Part shown: one piece after another, positions 54,661 through 63,747 of the stretch
Layout of the letters: every line of letters starts with the position of its first letter
How positions within the stretch are numbered: position 1 is the first letter of the stretch
Origin: Tissierellales bacterium
GTDB lineage: Bacteria > Bacillota > Clostridia > Tissierellales > Sedimentibacteraceae
Assembly (NCBI GenBank): GCA_018433765.1
Contig: JAHDQO010000016.1
Coordinates: 30,450-94,449, forward strand
Reading direction: 5' to 3'
Length of the DNA stretch: 64,000 nt
Program-made: the position numbers and the translations under genes
Notes under the pieces: generated by a model
Told to the model about the DNA's origin: nothing
Database searches by the model: none
What the model saw: the letters and a program-made list of their open reading frames with translations, nothing else

Positions 54661-56382
54661 ATGTTTATGCTTGAAGATTACAAGTCTGAGATACATAAAA
54701 TGATTCAAGATATATGTACAGCTTTAAATATTGACGCTGCTATATTTGATGTTAAAAATCATTTAGTTGATAGTACAGAATACTATTTGCAGCAAAAGGG
54801 ACAAGCTGTTCATGCACCGTCAATTGAAGAAGTTATTTCTAACGGCAAGGTAATAGTAAGTAACCCAGGTTATATGCAGTCCTGTAAGGGATGTAGATTT
54901 AAAGATAACTGCCCAGCTAAGATAGAAATGCTTAACTGCATAAAAATAAAAAACGAACCTATTGGAGTTTTTTCATTAACTTCATTTACTCAGGAAGGGT
55001 GTAATAGAATAATTCAAAATGAAAATATGTATATTAACATTCTTAATTTGATATCACAATTAATATCCTTTTATATTGATAAAAGATATACAGAAAATGA
55101 GTATTCATATTATAGAAAAGCATTCCAAGAAACTATAGATTCTTCTAAAGACAGTATACTTGCTGTTGATAATAATGGAATGATTAAACAATTCAATTAT
55201 TCTGCACTTAAATTATTTTCTGTATGCAGTCTTAATAAAGCGTGTATTAGTGAAATACTACCTGCTAATATAAATAATAAAATTTTAGATGGCAGCTGCA
55301 TGCTAAATGAAATATCTGAAATTGATAATCACAATGCAAAATTATCTGTCTATCCTATTGATATTAATAATAATTTCAATGGTGCAGTTATACGTGCTCA
55401 TAATGAAAGTTTTTCTAAAAAGTTAGATAAAAGAATTTATGATACTTCAATAGTAACTTTAGATAGCATTAAAGGTAAAAGTGATGCTATACAAAACTTA
55501 AAGAAGAAAGCTAGTAAAATTGCCGATAGCACTTCAACTGTTTTAATAACTGGTGAGACAGGTACAGGTAAAGGACTATTAGCAAGAGCTATACATTTTA
55601 TTAGTAATCGTTCTAATTATCCTTTAGTTTTAGTAAACTGTGCAACTATTCCAGAAAATCTATTTGAAAGTGAATTGTTTGGATTTGAAGAAGGTGCTTT
55701 TACTGGTGCTAAGAAAGGTGGAAAAAAGGGCAAATTTGAGCTTGCACAAAATGGAACAATATTTCTTGACGAAATTGGTGAATTACCCTTTCATATACAA
55801 TCAAAATTATTAACAGTATTACAAGATCATACAATCGAAAGAGTAGGTGGAACTACTTCTATACCTATTGATGTAAGAGTTATTGCTGCTACAAATCAAA
55901 ATATTGAGGAAATGATTAAGGAAAAGAAATTCAGAGCGGATCTATTTTATAGACTAAATGTTATACCTTTAAATATACCTCCATTAAGACAAAGACAAGA
56001 AGATATAGAGATTTTAGCAGAAGAATTTTTAAAAAAATATTCCTTAGAATTAAAAAGAAATATTATTAGTTTTTCTCCACAAGTTCTAGAAATTTTTAAA
56101 TCTTATGATTGGCCGGGCAATATACGTGAATTAGAAAATATAGTAGAATATTCTGTTAACATGGAAGAAAAAAGCTTTATCACTCTTGAAAGCTTACCTG
56201 AAAAATTTTTGCAGAATAATTTAAATAGTAATTTAAATATTAAAGATAAAATTAAACATATAGAAGTTCAAACTATTAAAGATGCTTTAGATAGATATGG
56301 ATGGAATCTTGAAGGTAAAAAAAGAGCTGCTAAAGAACTCGATATATCCCTTAGAACTTTATATAGGAAAATTAAAGATTAA
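54661..56382 (+). CDS. Sigma-54-dependent activator with Cys-rich sensor domain
   Basis: The 573-aa regulator has an N-terminal PocR-like or GAF-type sensor with cysteines 75, 78, 84 and 93 (CKGCRFKDNC), a PAS-like section (about 140-225), an AAA+ domain with Walker A GETGTGKG (298-305), GAFTGA (345-350, sigma-54 contact) and LDEIGELP, and a Fis-type helix-turn-helix ending GKKRAAKELDISLRTLYRKI. The cysteines may hold a metal, Fe-S or redox signal. It is divergent from the SDR operon with the -24/-12 promoter between them, so that operon is its likely target. The start follows AAGGTTGGTG. Confidence 0.92.
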   Translation: MFMLEDYKSEIHKMIQDICTALNIDAAIFDVKNHLVDSTEYYLQQKGQAVHAPSIEEVISNGKVIVSNPGYMQSCKGCRFKDNCPAKIEMLNCIKIKNEPIGVFSLTSFTQEGCNRIIQNENMYINILNLISQLISFYIDKRYTENEYSYYRKAFQETIDSSKDSILAVDNNGMIKQFNYSALKLFSVCSLNKACISEILPANINNKILDGSCMLNEISEIDNHNAKLSVYPIDINNNFNGAVIRAHNESFSKKLDKRIYDTSIVTLDSIKGKSDAIQNLKKKASKIADSTSTVLITGETGTGKGLLARAIHFISNRSNYPLVLVNCATIPENLFESELFGFEEGAFTGAKKGGKKGKFELAQNGTIFLDEIGELPFHIQSKLLTVLQDHTIERVGGTTSIPIDVRVIAATNQNIEEMIKEKKFRADLFYRLNVIPLNIPPLRQRQEDIEILAEEFLKKYSLELKRNIISFSPQVLEIFKSYDWPGNIRELENIVEYSVNMEEKSFITLESLPEKFLQNNLNSNLNIKDKIKHIEVQTIKDALDRYGWNLEGKKRAAKELDISLRTLYRKIKD

Positions 56383-56408
56383 GAAAAATAAGCTATGAGT
56401 TTTGAACT

Positions 56409-56445
56409 GCACCCCAAAAGTTAGATAATCTAATTCTTAGGGTGC
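56409..56445 (+). terminator. Terminator made from paired IS3-type ends
   Basis: Two 18-nt arms (56409-56426 and 56428-56445, 15/18 paired) form a long hairpin followed by TTTT, directly after the activator stop. The arm begins GCACCCCAAAAGTTAGAT, resembling the terminal repeats of IS3/IS150-type elements, so it may be a collapsed IS remnant now used as a terminator. Confidence 0.65.
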
Positions 56446-56474
56446 TTTTAATATTAATCATAAACTAATTCATA

Positions 56475-58007
56475 CTATTGTATTATACCTATCAATAAAT
56501 ATACCAGCAGTGCTACTCCAGCAGCTGTAGAAGCATAAGGTAACTGTGTTTTTACATGGTCAATATGATCACATGCTGCTCCAAATGAAGATAGTATTGT
56601 TGTATCTGATAATGGTGAACAGTGGTCTCCAAATACTCCACCACCTGCTATCGCTCCTACTGTAGCATATACTAATGTTCCAACCTGATTACCTGTAAAT
56701 GCAAAGGCTAGAGGTATTGCAATAGGTATCATTATCGCATAAGTTCCCCACGATGATCCTGTTGAGAAAGATATAAAAGCACTTAAGAAGAATACTAGTA
56801 CTGGCAATAATGTTGGAGTTAACCATGTTTCTGTTACACTGATAACATATTGTGCAGCACCTAACTCTTTACTTAATGTATTAATAACGTATGCCATTGC
56901 TAAAATAATTATTGCAGAAGTAACCCCTTTAATTCCCTGAACAGCAGTATCAAAAATATCTTTTATTAATAATTTTTGAACTATTAACACCACTCCCAAG
57001 AAAAACACTGCAAACATAAAAGCTTCTAATGTTTTAGCTGATCCCATTATTATGTATGTACCTACTGCTACACAGATTACTATTAATACAGGTAATATGA
57101 AATTAACAAAGAGTCTAGGTTTCTTAATTTCTTCAGCCATTTTAATTTCTGACAATTCAACTCCCATTAATGGTTGTGCATTGTCTCCTATAACTTTTCC
57201 TGTTTTCATTGCTCTTTCTTCAGCTTTTTTCATTGGTCCAAATTCAGGAATAATGCCTAATGCTATGAATCCTACCATTAGCACTGCAAATAATCCATAA
57301 AAGTTAAATATTACTGATTTAAAAAATATTTTAGATGCCATCATTATATCTTGAATTGGTCCATTTCCAACTAATAAACCTGTTATGAATACTCCCCATG
57401 CACTAAATGGTATTAGCACAGCCATTGGTGCTGATGTTGAGTCACAAATATAGGCAAGTTTTTCTCTTGATATTTTTGCTTTATCTGTTAGGTTTTTCAT
57501 AACTGGTCCAACGAAAAGTGGAGAAAAGTAATCGCTAAAAAATATAAACATTCCTAAAAACCATCCTAATATTTGAACACCTTTTCTATTGGTAATTTTA
57601 TTTCCTACTACTCTGCTAAACTCTTCTGTTGACCCTGTTTTTAGAAAGAAAGCGACAAGTACACCAATGAAAACTTCAATCATTACTACCCATATAAAAT
57701 CTTCATTTCCTAGTGCTTTATAAAAAATGCTCGGAAGCCCCCATAATCCATCTCCTAAAATAAATACTCCTGTAATACTGGCAATTAATAAAGAAAAAAT
57801 AGCTTCTCTTGTTATAAAAGCAAAGGTTACTGCCATAAGTGCTGGTACAATTGACCAAAATCCATAATTTACTGTTCCATCTATATTAACTTCAAAATTT
57901 CCTTTTAACAATATAATTGCTAAAATCACTAAAAAAATTCCTAATGAAATCATGTTGTTTTTTATAGTTTTATTTTTATTATTGTTTTCACTAATCGATT
58001 TTTCCAT
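56475..58007 (-). CDS. nhaC: NhaC-family antiporter/carrier, copy 2
   Basis: The 510-aa membrane protein is a paralogue of the first NhaC: IFFSDYFSPLFVGPVMK, ICDSTSAPMAVLIPFSAWG, STGSSWGTYAIMIPIA and GDHCSPLSDTTILSSFGAACDHIDHVKTQ. It has about 12 hydrophobic segments. It follows the opine-dehydrogenase-like gene in the same direction after a 130-bp gap that includes a hairpin, and may carry the substrate of the ald module. Confidence 0.9.
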   Translation of the reverse strand: MEKSISENNNKNKTIKNNMISLGIFLVILAIILLKGNFEVNIDGTVNYGFWSIVPALMAVTFAFITREAIFSLLIASITGVFILGDGLWGLPSIFYKALGNEDFIWVVMIEVFIGVLVAFFLKTGSTEEFSRVVGNKITNRKGVQILGWFLGMFIFFSDYFSPLFVGPVMKNLTDKAKISREKLAYICDSTSAPMAVLIPFSAWGVFITGLLVGNGPIQDIMMASKIFFKSVIFNFYGLFAVLMVGFIALGIIPEFGPMKKAEERAMKTGKVIGDNAQPLMGVELSEIKMAEEIKKPRLFVNFILPVLIVICVAVGTYIIMGSAKTLEAFMFAVFFLGVVLIVQKLLIKDIFDTAVQGIKGVTSAIIILAMAYVINTLSKELGAAQYVISVTETWLTPTLLPVLVFFLSAFISFSTGSSWGTYAIMIPIAIPLAFAFTGNQVGTLVYATVGAIAGGGVFGDHCSPLSDTTILSSFGAACDHIDHVKTQLPYASTAAGVALLVYLLIGIIQ

Positions 58008-58067
58008 AATATCCTCTCTAATTATTTTTTATAATAGCCGACTATTAACTCTGATACTATATACACA

Positions 58068-58130
58068 AGATTCTTCAACTACACCATGTTCCTTTCAGAA
58101 TGACAATGATGAGTCATTCTGAATGAACAT
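58068..58130. repeat. Dispersed repeat copy C with hairpin
   Basis: A divergent copy of the repeat (AGATTCTTCAACTAC to CAGAATGAC) runs into a perfect 11-bp inverted repeat (58094-58104 with 58113-58123, stem TTCAGAATGAC). The hairpin separates nhaC copy 2 from the opine-dehydrogenase gene and could act as a partial terminator. Confidence 0.6.
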
Positions 58131-58136
58131 TAATAT

Positions 58137-59204
58137 TTAGTTTATTTCATTTAATATTTCTTTTAACCCCAATGAACTTGGTGTCCTACTTCCTATTTTT
58201 CTGTAATCTTTATTCATAATAACAGAAACAATATTAATTATTGAGTCAATAGTAGATACTTCTATGCCAATTTCTTTAGCTAATTCTGACATGAATACAA
58301 GTCCATATCCAACATCTTCGTTAAAGTATCTGTAATCGAGTTTGCTTTGAGCTTTTATACCCTTAAATCCTTTTGCACTGCTATATCCTGTTTCATAGTT
58401 TTCTTCCTGCATATAGCCTTGCTCTTTTCCTAAAACTGTATCGGGTATAATGTTTAAATTAAATTTTTTACCAATTGCAATTCTTTCCTTGTCTAGCTTT
58501 TCAATTAATTTTCCTACACATGGCGTAGCACCATCTTCATAAAAATAAAAGTCTCCCTTAGTCCTTTCAATTAAGGCTGCATTTAATAGTGTAACAGCAG
58601 GATGAATTATTGGATTAGCATTTTGCAATATAGGTTGAATAATGTTTTCAGCTTGTACGACAGAAGGATATATATCTTTTAATTTTCCTACAATATCCTT
58701 AGCTCTCTTTGAAGGAATTGCCCCTAAGAAAACTCCTTTTTCTAGCTTAAGATAAATATGTATTGTACCCGGTTCTAATACTCTACAAGCATATGGCAAT
58801 GTCGATGTTTCTGACACTGTAATTGAATTATCTTTTAGTTTTAATCCTAACTCATTTTTAAATACTAAAGAGCCTCCACATGAACCCGGACACACTATCA
58901 CTTGCTGATTTTTTTCAATATAATTTTTTGAAGCTTCGGCAAAAGCTTTTGTACTATAAGCAGGTCCAACTACAAAAATTAAGTCAGCATTTTTTACGAC
59001 TTTTTCCATATCATGACCAGCATATTTAATTTTACCAAAACCTGATAAAACCCCTTCTACATGTATACCTTTGTTTTGATTAATTGCATTAATATTTTTA
59101 CTGAATTGTTCAAAATCAAACATATAAACATCATGTCCATTTAATGCAAAATCAGCAGCTACTGCACAGCCCCCATTTCCTGAACCTAATACAGCAATTT
59201 TCAT
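58137..59204 (-). CDS. NAD(P)-dependent opine dehydrogenase-family enzyme
   Basis: The 355-aa protein has an N-terminal Rossmann fold (IAVLGSGNGGCAVAADFALNG) and the octopine/nopaline dehydrogenase C-terminal domain, with NANPIIHPAVTLLNA, whose His is the catalytic residue in this family, plus YFYEDGATPCVGKLIEKLD. Members couple amino acids and 2-oxo acids reductively or run in reverse. It lies 18 nt after the Ald-like gene, so the two form an operon. Confidence 0.9.
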   Translation of the reverse strand: MKIAVLGSGNGGCAVAADFALNGHDVYMFDFEQFSKNINAINQNKGIHVEGVLSGFGKIKYAGHDMEKVVKNADLIFVVGPAYSTKAFAEASKNYIEKNQQVIVCPGSCGGSLVFKNELGLKLKDNSITVSETSTLPYACRVLEPGTIHIYLKLEKGVFLGAIPSKRAKDIVGKLKDIYPSVVQAENIIQPILQNANPIIHPAVTLLNAALIERTKGDFYFYEDGATPCVGKLIEKLDKERIAIGKKFNLNIIPDTVLGKEQGYMQEENYETGYSSAKGFKGIKAQSKLDYRYFNEDVGYGLVFMSELAKEIGIEVSTIDSIINIVSVIMNKDYRKIGSRTPSSLGLKEILNEIN

Positions 59205-59222
59205 TTAAATCACCTCTCCAAA

Positions 59223-60335
59223 TTATTTTATTGCGTCTAAAGGTTTAATATATTTTAGTAAAAATTTCTTTGCAGTTTCTTCTAAAGTTAATTTACCTTT
59301 ATAGAAGCAAAGACCTTTTCTAAAATATTCATCATTTATAACACTATTTTCAACACCATAATTGGCAATTTTTACTGCATATTTTAAAGTAGCATTACTT
59401 AATGAATTAGTTGCTGTTCTTGAAAAAGCAGCTGGAATATTATCAACTACATAATGGCGTATACCTTCTTCAATATATATAGGATCATCGTGATGTGTTG
59501 GTCTTGAAGTTTCTATTGCACCATTTTCATCACAAGAAACATCTATTATTAAAGCACTAGATTTCATTAATTTTAAATCTTCTTTATAAATCAAATGTCC
59601 TTTTTTGTTTTTATTCCATAATAAACAATTAATTATTACATCTGCTTTTTTTATTGAGTCTAATATATTATTTCTATTTGAATATAATAATTCAGCATTA
59701 GGAGGTAATTTGTATTTAACCTCCTCTAACTTATTCATATCTATATCTAAAATGATTACTTTGTTACCTAAAGAAGCTGCTAACTCTGCTGCACCTAACC
59801 CTGAATTTCCAGCGCCAATAATTACAACTATAGGAGTTCTTACACCGTGAATTCTAGCAAGCATTAAACCGTTTCCTGAGTGTATACTTTGAGTAAAATT
59901 CATAGCAGCAATAAAACCGCCTTTACCAGCTATTTCACTCATAGGTTTTAATAGAGGATACTCTCCGTTTTTATCTTCTATATCTTCATATGATACAGCT
60001 ATTACTTTTTTATCTAGCAATATATCTGTCATTTCTCTATTTGAATTTGAATGAAGATATGTAAAAACTATTAAATTTTCTCTCATATACTTATATTCTG
60101 GCGGCAATATTTCTTTAACTTTATATATCATATCTGAATTGTTATAAACTTCATCTGTATTAACAATAACTGCTCCAGCTTGTTTATATTCTTCATCTAA
60201 ATAACCGCTTCCAACTCCTGCGTTTTTTTCTACAAAAACTTTATGTCCATTCTTTACTAACTCATTAACTCCTATTGGAGTTGCTGAAACACGATATTCA
60301 TTGTTTTTTATTTCTTTTGGTATGCCTATTTTCAT
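59223..60335 (-). CDS. Alanine dehydrogenase/PntA-family amino-acid dehydrogenase
   Basis: I choose ATG 60335 (370 aa; MKIGIPKEIKNNEYRV) because GGAGTG lies 6 nt upstream; an upstream GTG is in that site. Ald catalytic residues are present: Arg in YRVSATP, Lys in YKVKEILPPEY, His in TYLHSN, and Asp in IIDVSCDENGAIETSRPTHHDDP. Several Ald-conserved stretches differ (IAGKGGFIAAMNFTQ for VAGRMAVQVGA), so another amino acid is possible. A -24/-12 promoter stands about 40 bp upstream. Confidence 0.85.
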   Translation of the reverse strand: MKIGIPKEIKNNEYRVSATPIGVNELVKNGHKVFVEKNAGVGSGYLDEEYKQAGAVIVNTDEVYNNSDMIYKVKEILPPEYKYMRENLIVFTYLHSNSNREMTDILLDKKVIAVSYEDIEDKNGEYPLLKPMSEIAGKGGFIAAMNFTQSIHSGNGLMLARIHGVRTPIVVIIGAGNSGLGAAELAASLGNKVIILDIDMNKLEEVKYKLPPNAELLYSNRNNILDSIKKADVIINCLLWNKNKKGHLIYKEDLKLMKSSALIIDVSCDENGAIETSRPTHHDDPIYIEEGIRHYVVDNIPAAFSRTATNSLSNATLKYAVKIANYGVENSVINDEYFRKGLCFYKGKLTLEETAKKFLLKYIKPLDAIK

Positions 60336-60373
60336 AAATATCACTCCATTTCTTATTGTTTACTAATATATAA

Positions 60374-60389
60374 AGCAATTAACATGCCA
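60374..60389 (-). promoter_or_regulatory. Sigma-54 promoter of the ald operon
   Basis: The minus-strand TGGCATGTTAATTGCT matches the RpoN consensus TGGCAYRN4TTGCW at every fixed base. It lies about 40 bp before the Ald-like start and downstream of the sigma-54 activator gene. Confidence 0.9.
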
Positions 60390-60451
60390 TTAATCGCTAT
60401 CAATGTATCTATTGGAAATACTACGTTTTAAAGATATGAAATAAGCAGTTT

Positions 60452-60472
60452 CAAATTGTGGACAACAATTTG
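60452..60472. promoter_or_regulatory. Candidate upstream activator site for ald promoter
   Basis: A perfect inverted repeat (CAAATTGT, 60452-60459; ACAATTTG, 60465-60472) with a 5-bp centre lies about 63-83 bp upstream of the -24 element, the usual place for an activator hexamer. Confidence 0.6.
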
Positions 60473-60496
60473 TCACTGTTATATTATTTTAAACAA

Positions 60497-60522
60497 AAAA
60501 CCGCTAAATATTTAGCGGTTTT
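60497..60522 (-). terminator. Terminator of the second sigma-54 activator gene
   Basis: A 26-bp palindrome with core CCGCTAAATATTTAGCGG and a TTTTTTG minus-strand tail follows the activator stop at 60548 by about 25 bp. It separates the regulator from the ald promoter. Confidence 0.85.
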
Positions 60523-60547
60523 GGAAGAAAGTACAGGCAAGTTTCTG

Positions 60548-61957
60548 TCACTTGAATTTTTTAATGTCTATATTATATTTATTTATTTTATATTTTAATG
60601 TTTGTCTTGGTATTTTTAACAATGTACCTGCTTTAGTTAGATTACCTTTTGTATATACAAGAGCTTTAATAATCAAATCTTTTTCGACTTTACTTAAAGT
60701 TCCATTTAATGAAGCAAAAGAAAAAGAATTGATATTATCAATTTTGTTTTGGTTTGAAGTATTCTTTTTAATTTTGCTTTTCATATATATAGGAAGATGA
60801 TTGATTTCAAAAGTCTTGCATTTTGCTATACTAACCATTGATTCTATTATATGTTTTAATTCTCTTACATTTCCTCTCCAATCATATTCCATAAAAAATT
60901 TTAAGAGTTCATTTGATACTCCTGACACTTCTTTATCATATATTTGATTGAAAATTCTAATAAAAGTATTTATATATATTGAAATATCTTCTTTTCTTTC
61001 TCTTAAAGGTACCATTCTCAAGGTACCACTGCTCAAACGATAAAATAAATCTTCTCTTAAAAGTTTATTTTTTATTGCTTCCATAGGTTCTACATTCATT
61101 GCAGCAATTATTTTAACATCAATTTTCTTTTCTACAATGGAACCGACAGCTCTAATTTTTTTATCCTGAAGTACTCGTAATAATTTTGCCTGCAAATTTA
61201 AAGGCATAGAATTAATTTCATCTAAAAATAACGTACCTTTGTTAGCTGTTTCAAATAAACCTTTAGTTTTTCTTGCTCCAGTATAAGCACCAGATTCTGT
61301 ACCAAATAGTATTGTTTCAAACAAATTCTCTGGTATAGCTGCACAATTTTGAATAACAAGTTTTTCATTTCTTCTACTACTATAGTTTACCATAGCTTGT
61401 ACAAACATTTCTTTTCCTGTACCAGTTTCACCATAAATTAAGACTGGTCTATCTAATTGTGAATATATCTTTGCTTTTTCAATATTATCTAGCATAGTAT
61501 TATTAATTGTAATTATGTTTTCAAATTTAATATTTTCATTATTATAATTTGTATCAATTGATTTATTATTTTCTTTGAGATTAGACTTAGATTCTAAATC
61601 ATTCTCTATTGAAGTAATATCTTTTGAAAGTTCAACAGCACCAATTACTTTACCTTTTTTAATTATTGGAATAGTTAAATTCTTTGTGTTGAAAACGTTC
61701 CCTTTTACGTCTTTAAAAATTTGATTTTCTTTATATACTGTTTTTCTTTGCGTAATACATTCAACTATTGAACTTTCATTTTCTTTAATATTAGGATAAA
61801 TTTCAAAAAATTGCTTATCTGCATAATTAGAATAAATATTTTCTTCTGAATCATCAAAACGAGGGTTAAGTCTAAAGCTGTGTAATATTCTATAATAGTT
61901 ATTTACAATAAGAACTGAATCTATATAATCTATTGGATAAGCATCTTTATTAATCAT
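60548..61957 (-). CDS. Sigma-54-dependent activator, RocR-like
   Basis: The 469-aa protein has an N-terminal PAS-like sensor (1-120; VLIVNNYYRILHSFRLNPRFDD), an AAA+ domain with GETGTGKE (176-183), GAYTGA (223-228) and FLDEINSMP, and a C-terminal Fis-type helix-turn-helix (TKAGTLLKIPRQTLKYKIN). RocR-type regulators turn on amino-acid catabolic operons. It lies just upstream of the ald -24/-12 promoter, its likely target. Confidence 0.92.
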   Translation of the reverse strand: MINKDAYPIDYIDSVLIVNNYYRILHSFRLNPRFDDSEENIYSNYADKQFFEIYPNIKENESSIVECITQRKTVYKENQIFKDVKGNVFNTKNLTIPIIKKGKVIGAVELSKDITSIENDLESKSNLKENNKSIDTNYNNENIKFENIITINNTMLDNIEKAKIYSQLDRPVLIYGETGTGKEMFVQAMVNYSSRRNEKLVIQNCAAIPENLFETILFGTESGAYTGARKTKGLFETANKGTLFLDEINSMPLNLQAKLLRVLQDKKIRAVGSIVEKKIDVKIIAAMNVEPMEAIKNKLLREDLFYRLSSGTLRMVPLRERKEDISIYINTFIRIFNQIYDKEVSGVSNELLKFFMEYDWRGNVRELKHIIESMVSIAKCKTFEINHLPIYMKSKIKKNTSNQNKIDNINSFSFASLNGTLSKVEKDLIIKALVYTKGNLTKAGTLLKIPRQTLKYKINKYNIDIKKFK

Positions 61958-62021
61958 TTTTATTAATCTCCTTTTATAGATAAATTATAAAAATTAAATT
62001 TAGAACTAAATATCCATAGAT

Positions 62022-62894
62022 TTATATATTTATTTCTCCTTTAACAAGTATAGCTGCACTGCCTCCAACCATAATATTAATCTTATTTTCTTTTAATGAA
62101 ATCTTGCTATTGATTTTGGATGGGCGATTCATAGCTTCACCTTGAATAAATAAAGTTTCAGAGCCATCTTTTTTCAAACCTTGAAGATATAGATAATATG
62201 TCAAAGCACCATTAGCTGTGCCTGTTGCTGCTTCTTCGTCAATTCCATATAAGGGTGCAAAGTTTCTACAATGAACATTTCCATCTTTAGAATTAATAGT
62301 AAAGGCGTGAACTCCTCCTACTTTATATTCTTCTGAAAGCTTTGATAAAGAACTAAAATCTGGGCTAATCTCCCTCAAAGCATCTTCATCTTTTACCGGC
62401 ATCATAATATCAGGAAAACCTGTAGATATCATTTTAGGAAACATATCTGTCTTTACTTTATTATAGTTAAGCCCCATTATGTTATACAGACTCTCAAGTT
62501 CATTTAAATTATTAATAGTTCCAAATTCCTCAGCTTCTCCCATTTCCATAAGAATATTATTTGTTCCAACTTCAATCCTTAATTCTCCAGCCAATGTGCT
62601 GTTATAATAGGTTTTGTTTTCCTTTACTAGTCCTTCTGCTTTTAGAGCTGAAAATGTTCCTATAGTTGCATGGCCGCAAAGATTAACTTCTGCTACAGGA
62701 GTAAAATATCTTGTATGGAAATTTTCTTCTCCTGTTTTTTTAACAAAGGCAGTTTCAGAATAACGAAGTTCTGCTGCTGTCTTTATCATTATTTCATCGT
62801 CAGGAAAAGGCTGATTTTCATCTAGTATTACAACACCAGCTGGATTTCCACCAAACAATGCTTCTGAAAAGGCATCTACAATATACAATTTCAT
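62022..62894 (-). CDS. PhzF-family isomerase
   Basis: The 290-aa protein shows the PhzF pattern: LYIVDAFSEALFGGNPAGVVIL, the catalytic Glu in ELRYSETAFV, ARYF-type HTRYFTPVAEVNLCGHATIG, and DEEAATGTANGALTYYL. PhzF proteins isomerise small cyclic or amino-acid-like substrates; most non-phenazine members have no known substrate. It may take part in the nearby amino-acid path, but no link is shown. Confidence 0.92.
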   Translation of the reverse strand: MKLYIVDAFSEALFGGNPAGVVILDENQPFPDDEIMIKTAAELRYSETAFVKKTGEENFHTRYFTPVAEVNLCGHATIGTFSALKAEGLVKENKTYYNSTLAGELRIEVGTNNILMEMGEAEEFGTINNLNELESLYNIMGLNYNKVKTDMFPKMISTGFPDIMMPVKDEDALREISPDFSSLSKLSEEYKVGGVHAFTINSKDGNVHCRNFAPLYGIDEEAATGTANGALTYYLYLQGLKKDGSETLFIQGEAMNRPSKINSKISLKENKINIMVGGSAAILVKGEINI

Positions 62895-62985
62895 TTTTAT
62901 ACCTCCAATTAAAGAATTTACTATTGTTTTATTAACTAGATTATATTAGAAAGTCTTTAGTTAGTAAACAACACATTATTAATTA

Positions 62986-63747
62986 TTACTTATTATTTAA
63001 TTTTATATTTTGAAATACTTCTTTAAAATTATTGGCATTTAGCTTTTTCTTGCATCTTTCACATAAATGTATATTTTCAATTTCTCCTACCTTTTCTTTT
63101 ATATACTCAATTTGTTTTTCTGTAGCATAGTAACTGCCGCATTGTTCACATTTAACTAGCTTAAATTTTCCGTTCCAAATATGACGTATACCATCTTCGT
63201 CTTTATATTTTATAGCTCCTACTGGACATACACTTGCACAAGATGTACACCCTATACAATTTTGCGGCGGCTCTTCAAATGGAGTTGATATTTTTTTATT
63301 TATTCCTCTAAAAGCTGTACCTATAGCATTTGAACCTAATATTTCACACGCTTTTACACATAAGCCGCACATTATACAATTGTCTTCTTGGTTATTAATA
63401 AATCTATTATTTTTTTTAACTTCATATTCATCTAATAATTCTTTTATTGGAGTAGTATCTATTAATCTTGATGCTATGAGCATTAAAAGAGTTTTTCTCA
63501 TGCTGATAATTTTATCGGAATGGGTATATACATTAATTTCATTTTTAACAGGATAATTGCAGGATGTTACAACTTTTCTTCTTCCACTTCTTTCTACTTC
63601 AACAATACATAATCTACATGCTGACAGTCCATCTAAAGACTCTGAGTAACATAATGTAGGTATACTTATGCCGTTTCTTTTAGCTATCTGTAAAATGAAT
63701 TCTCCTTCTTCTGCTGTACACTCTTTTCCATCTATATTTATTTTCAA
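62986..63747 (-). CDS. 2Fe-2S/4Fe-4S electron-transfer protein (NuoG/HydA N-terminus-like)
   Basis: The 253-aa protein starts at TTG 63747 after GGTGGTGAG. It has a plant-type 2Fe-2S domain (cysteines in TLCYSESLDGLSACRLC and TSCNYPV), two 4Fe-4S ferredoxin motifs (CIMCGLCVKAC and CIGCTSCASVCP), and a C-terminal CxxC...CxxC pair (CEQCG, CERC) like a zinc ribbon. The layout equals the electron-entry part of NuoG or [FeFe] hydrogenase without a catalytic H-cluster. It probably carries electrons for an adjacent complex to the right of the window or for NAD(P)H oxidation. Confidence 0.88.
   Translation of the reverse strand: MKINIDGKECTAEEGEFILQIAKRNGISIPTLCYSESLDGLSACRLCIVEVERSGRRKVVTSCNYPVKNEINVYTHSDKIISMRKTLLMLIASRLIDTTPIKELLDEYEVKKNNRFINNQEDNCIMCGLCVKACEILGSNAIGTAFRGINKKISTPFEEPPQNCIGCTSCASVCPVGAIKYKDEDGIRHIWNGKFKLVKCEQCGSYYATEKQIEYIKEKVGEIENIHLCERCKKKLNANNFKEVFQNIKLNNK

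Noticed and set aside
62986..63747. [FeFe] hydrogenase or NuoG catalytic subunit
   Set aside because: Only the N-terminal Fe-S domains are present; no H-cluster motifs or molybdopterin domain follow.
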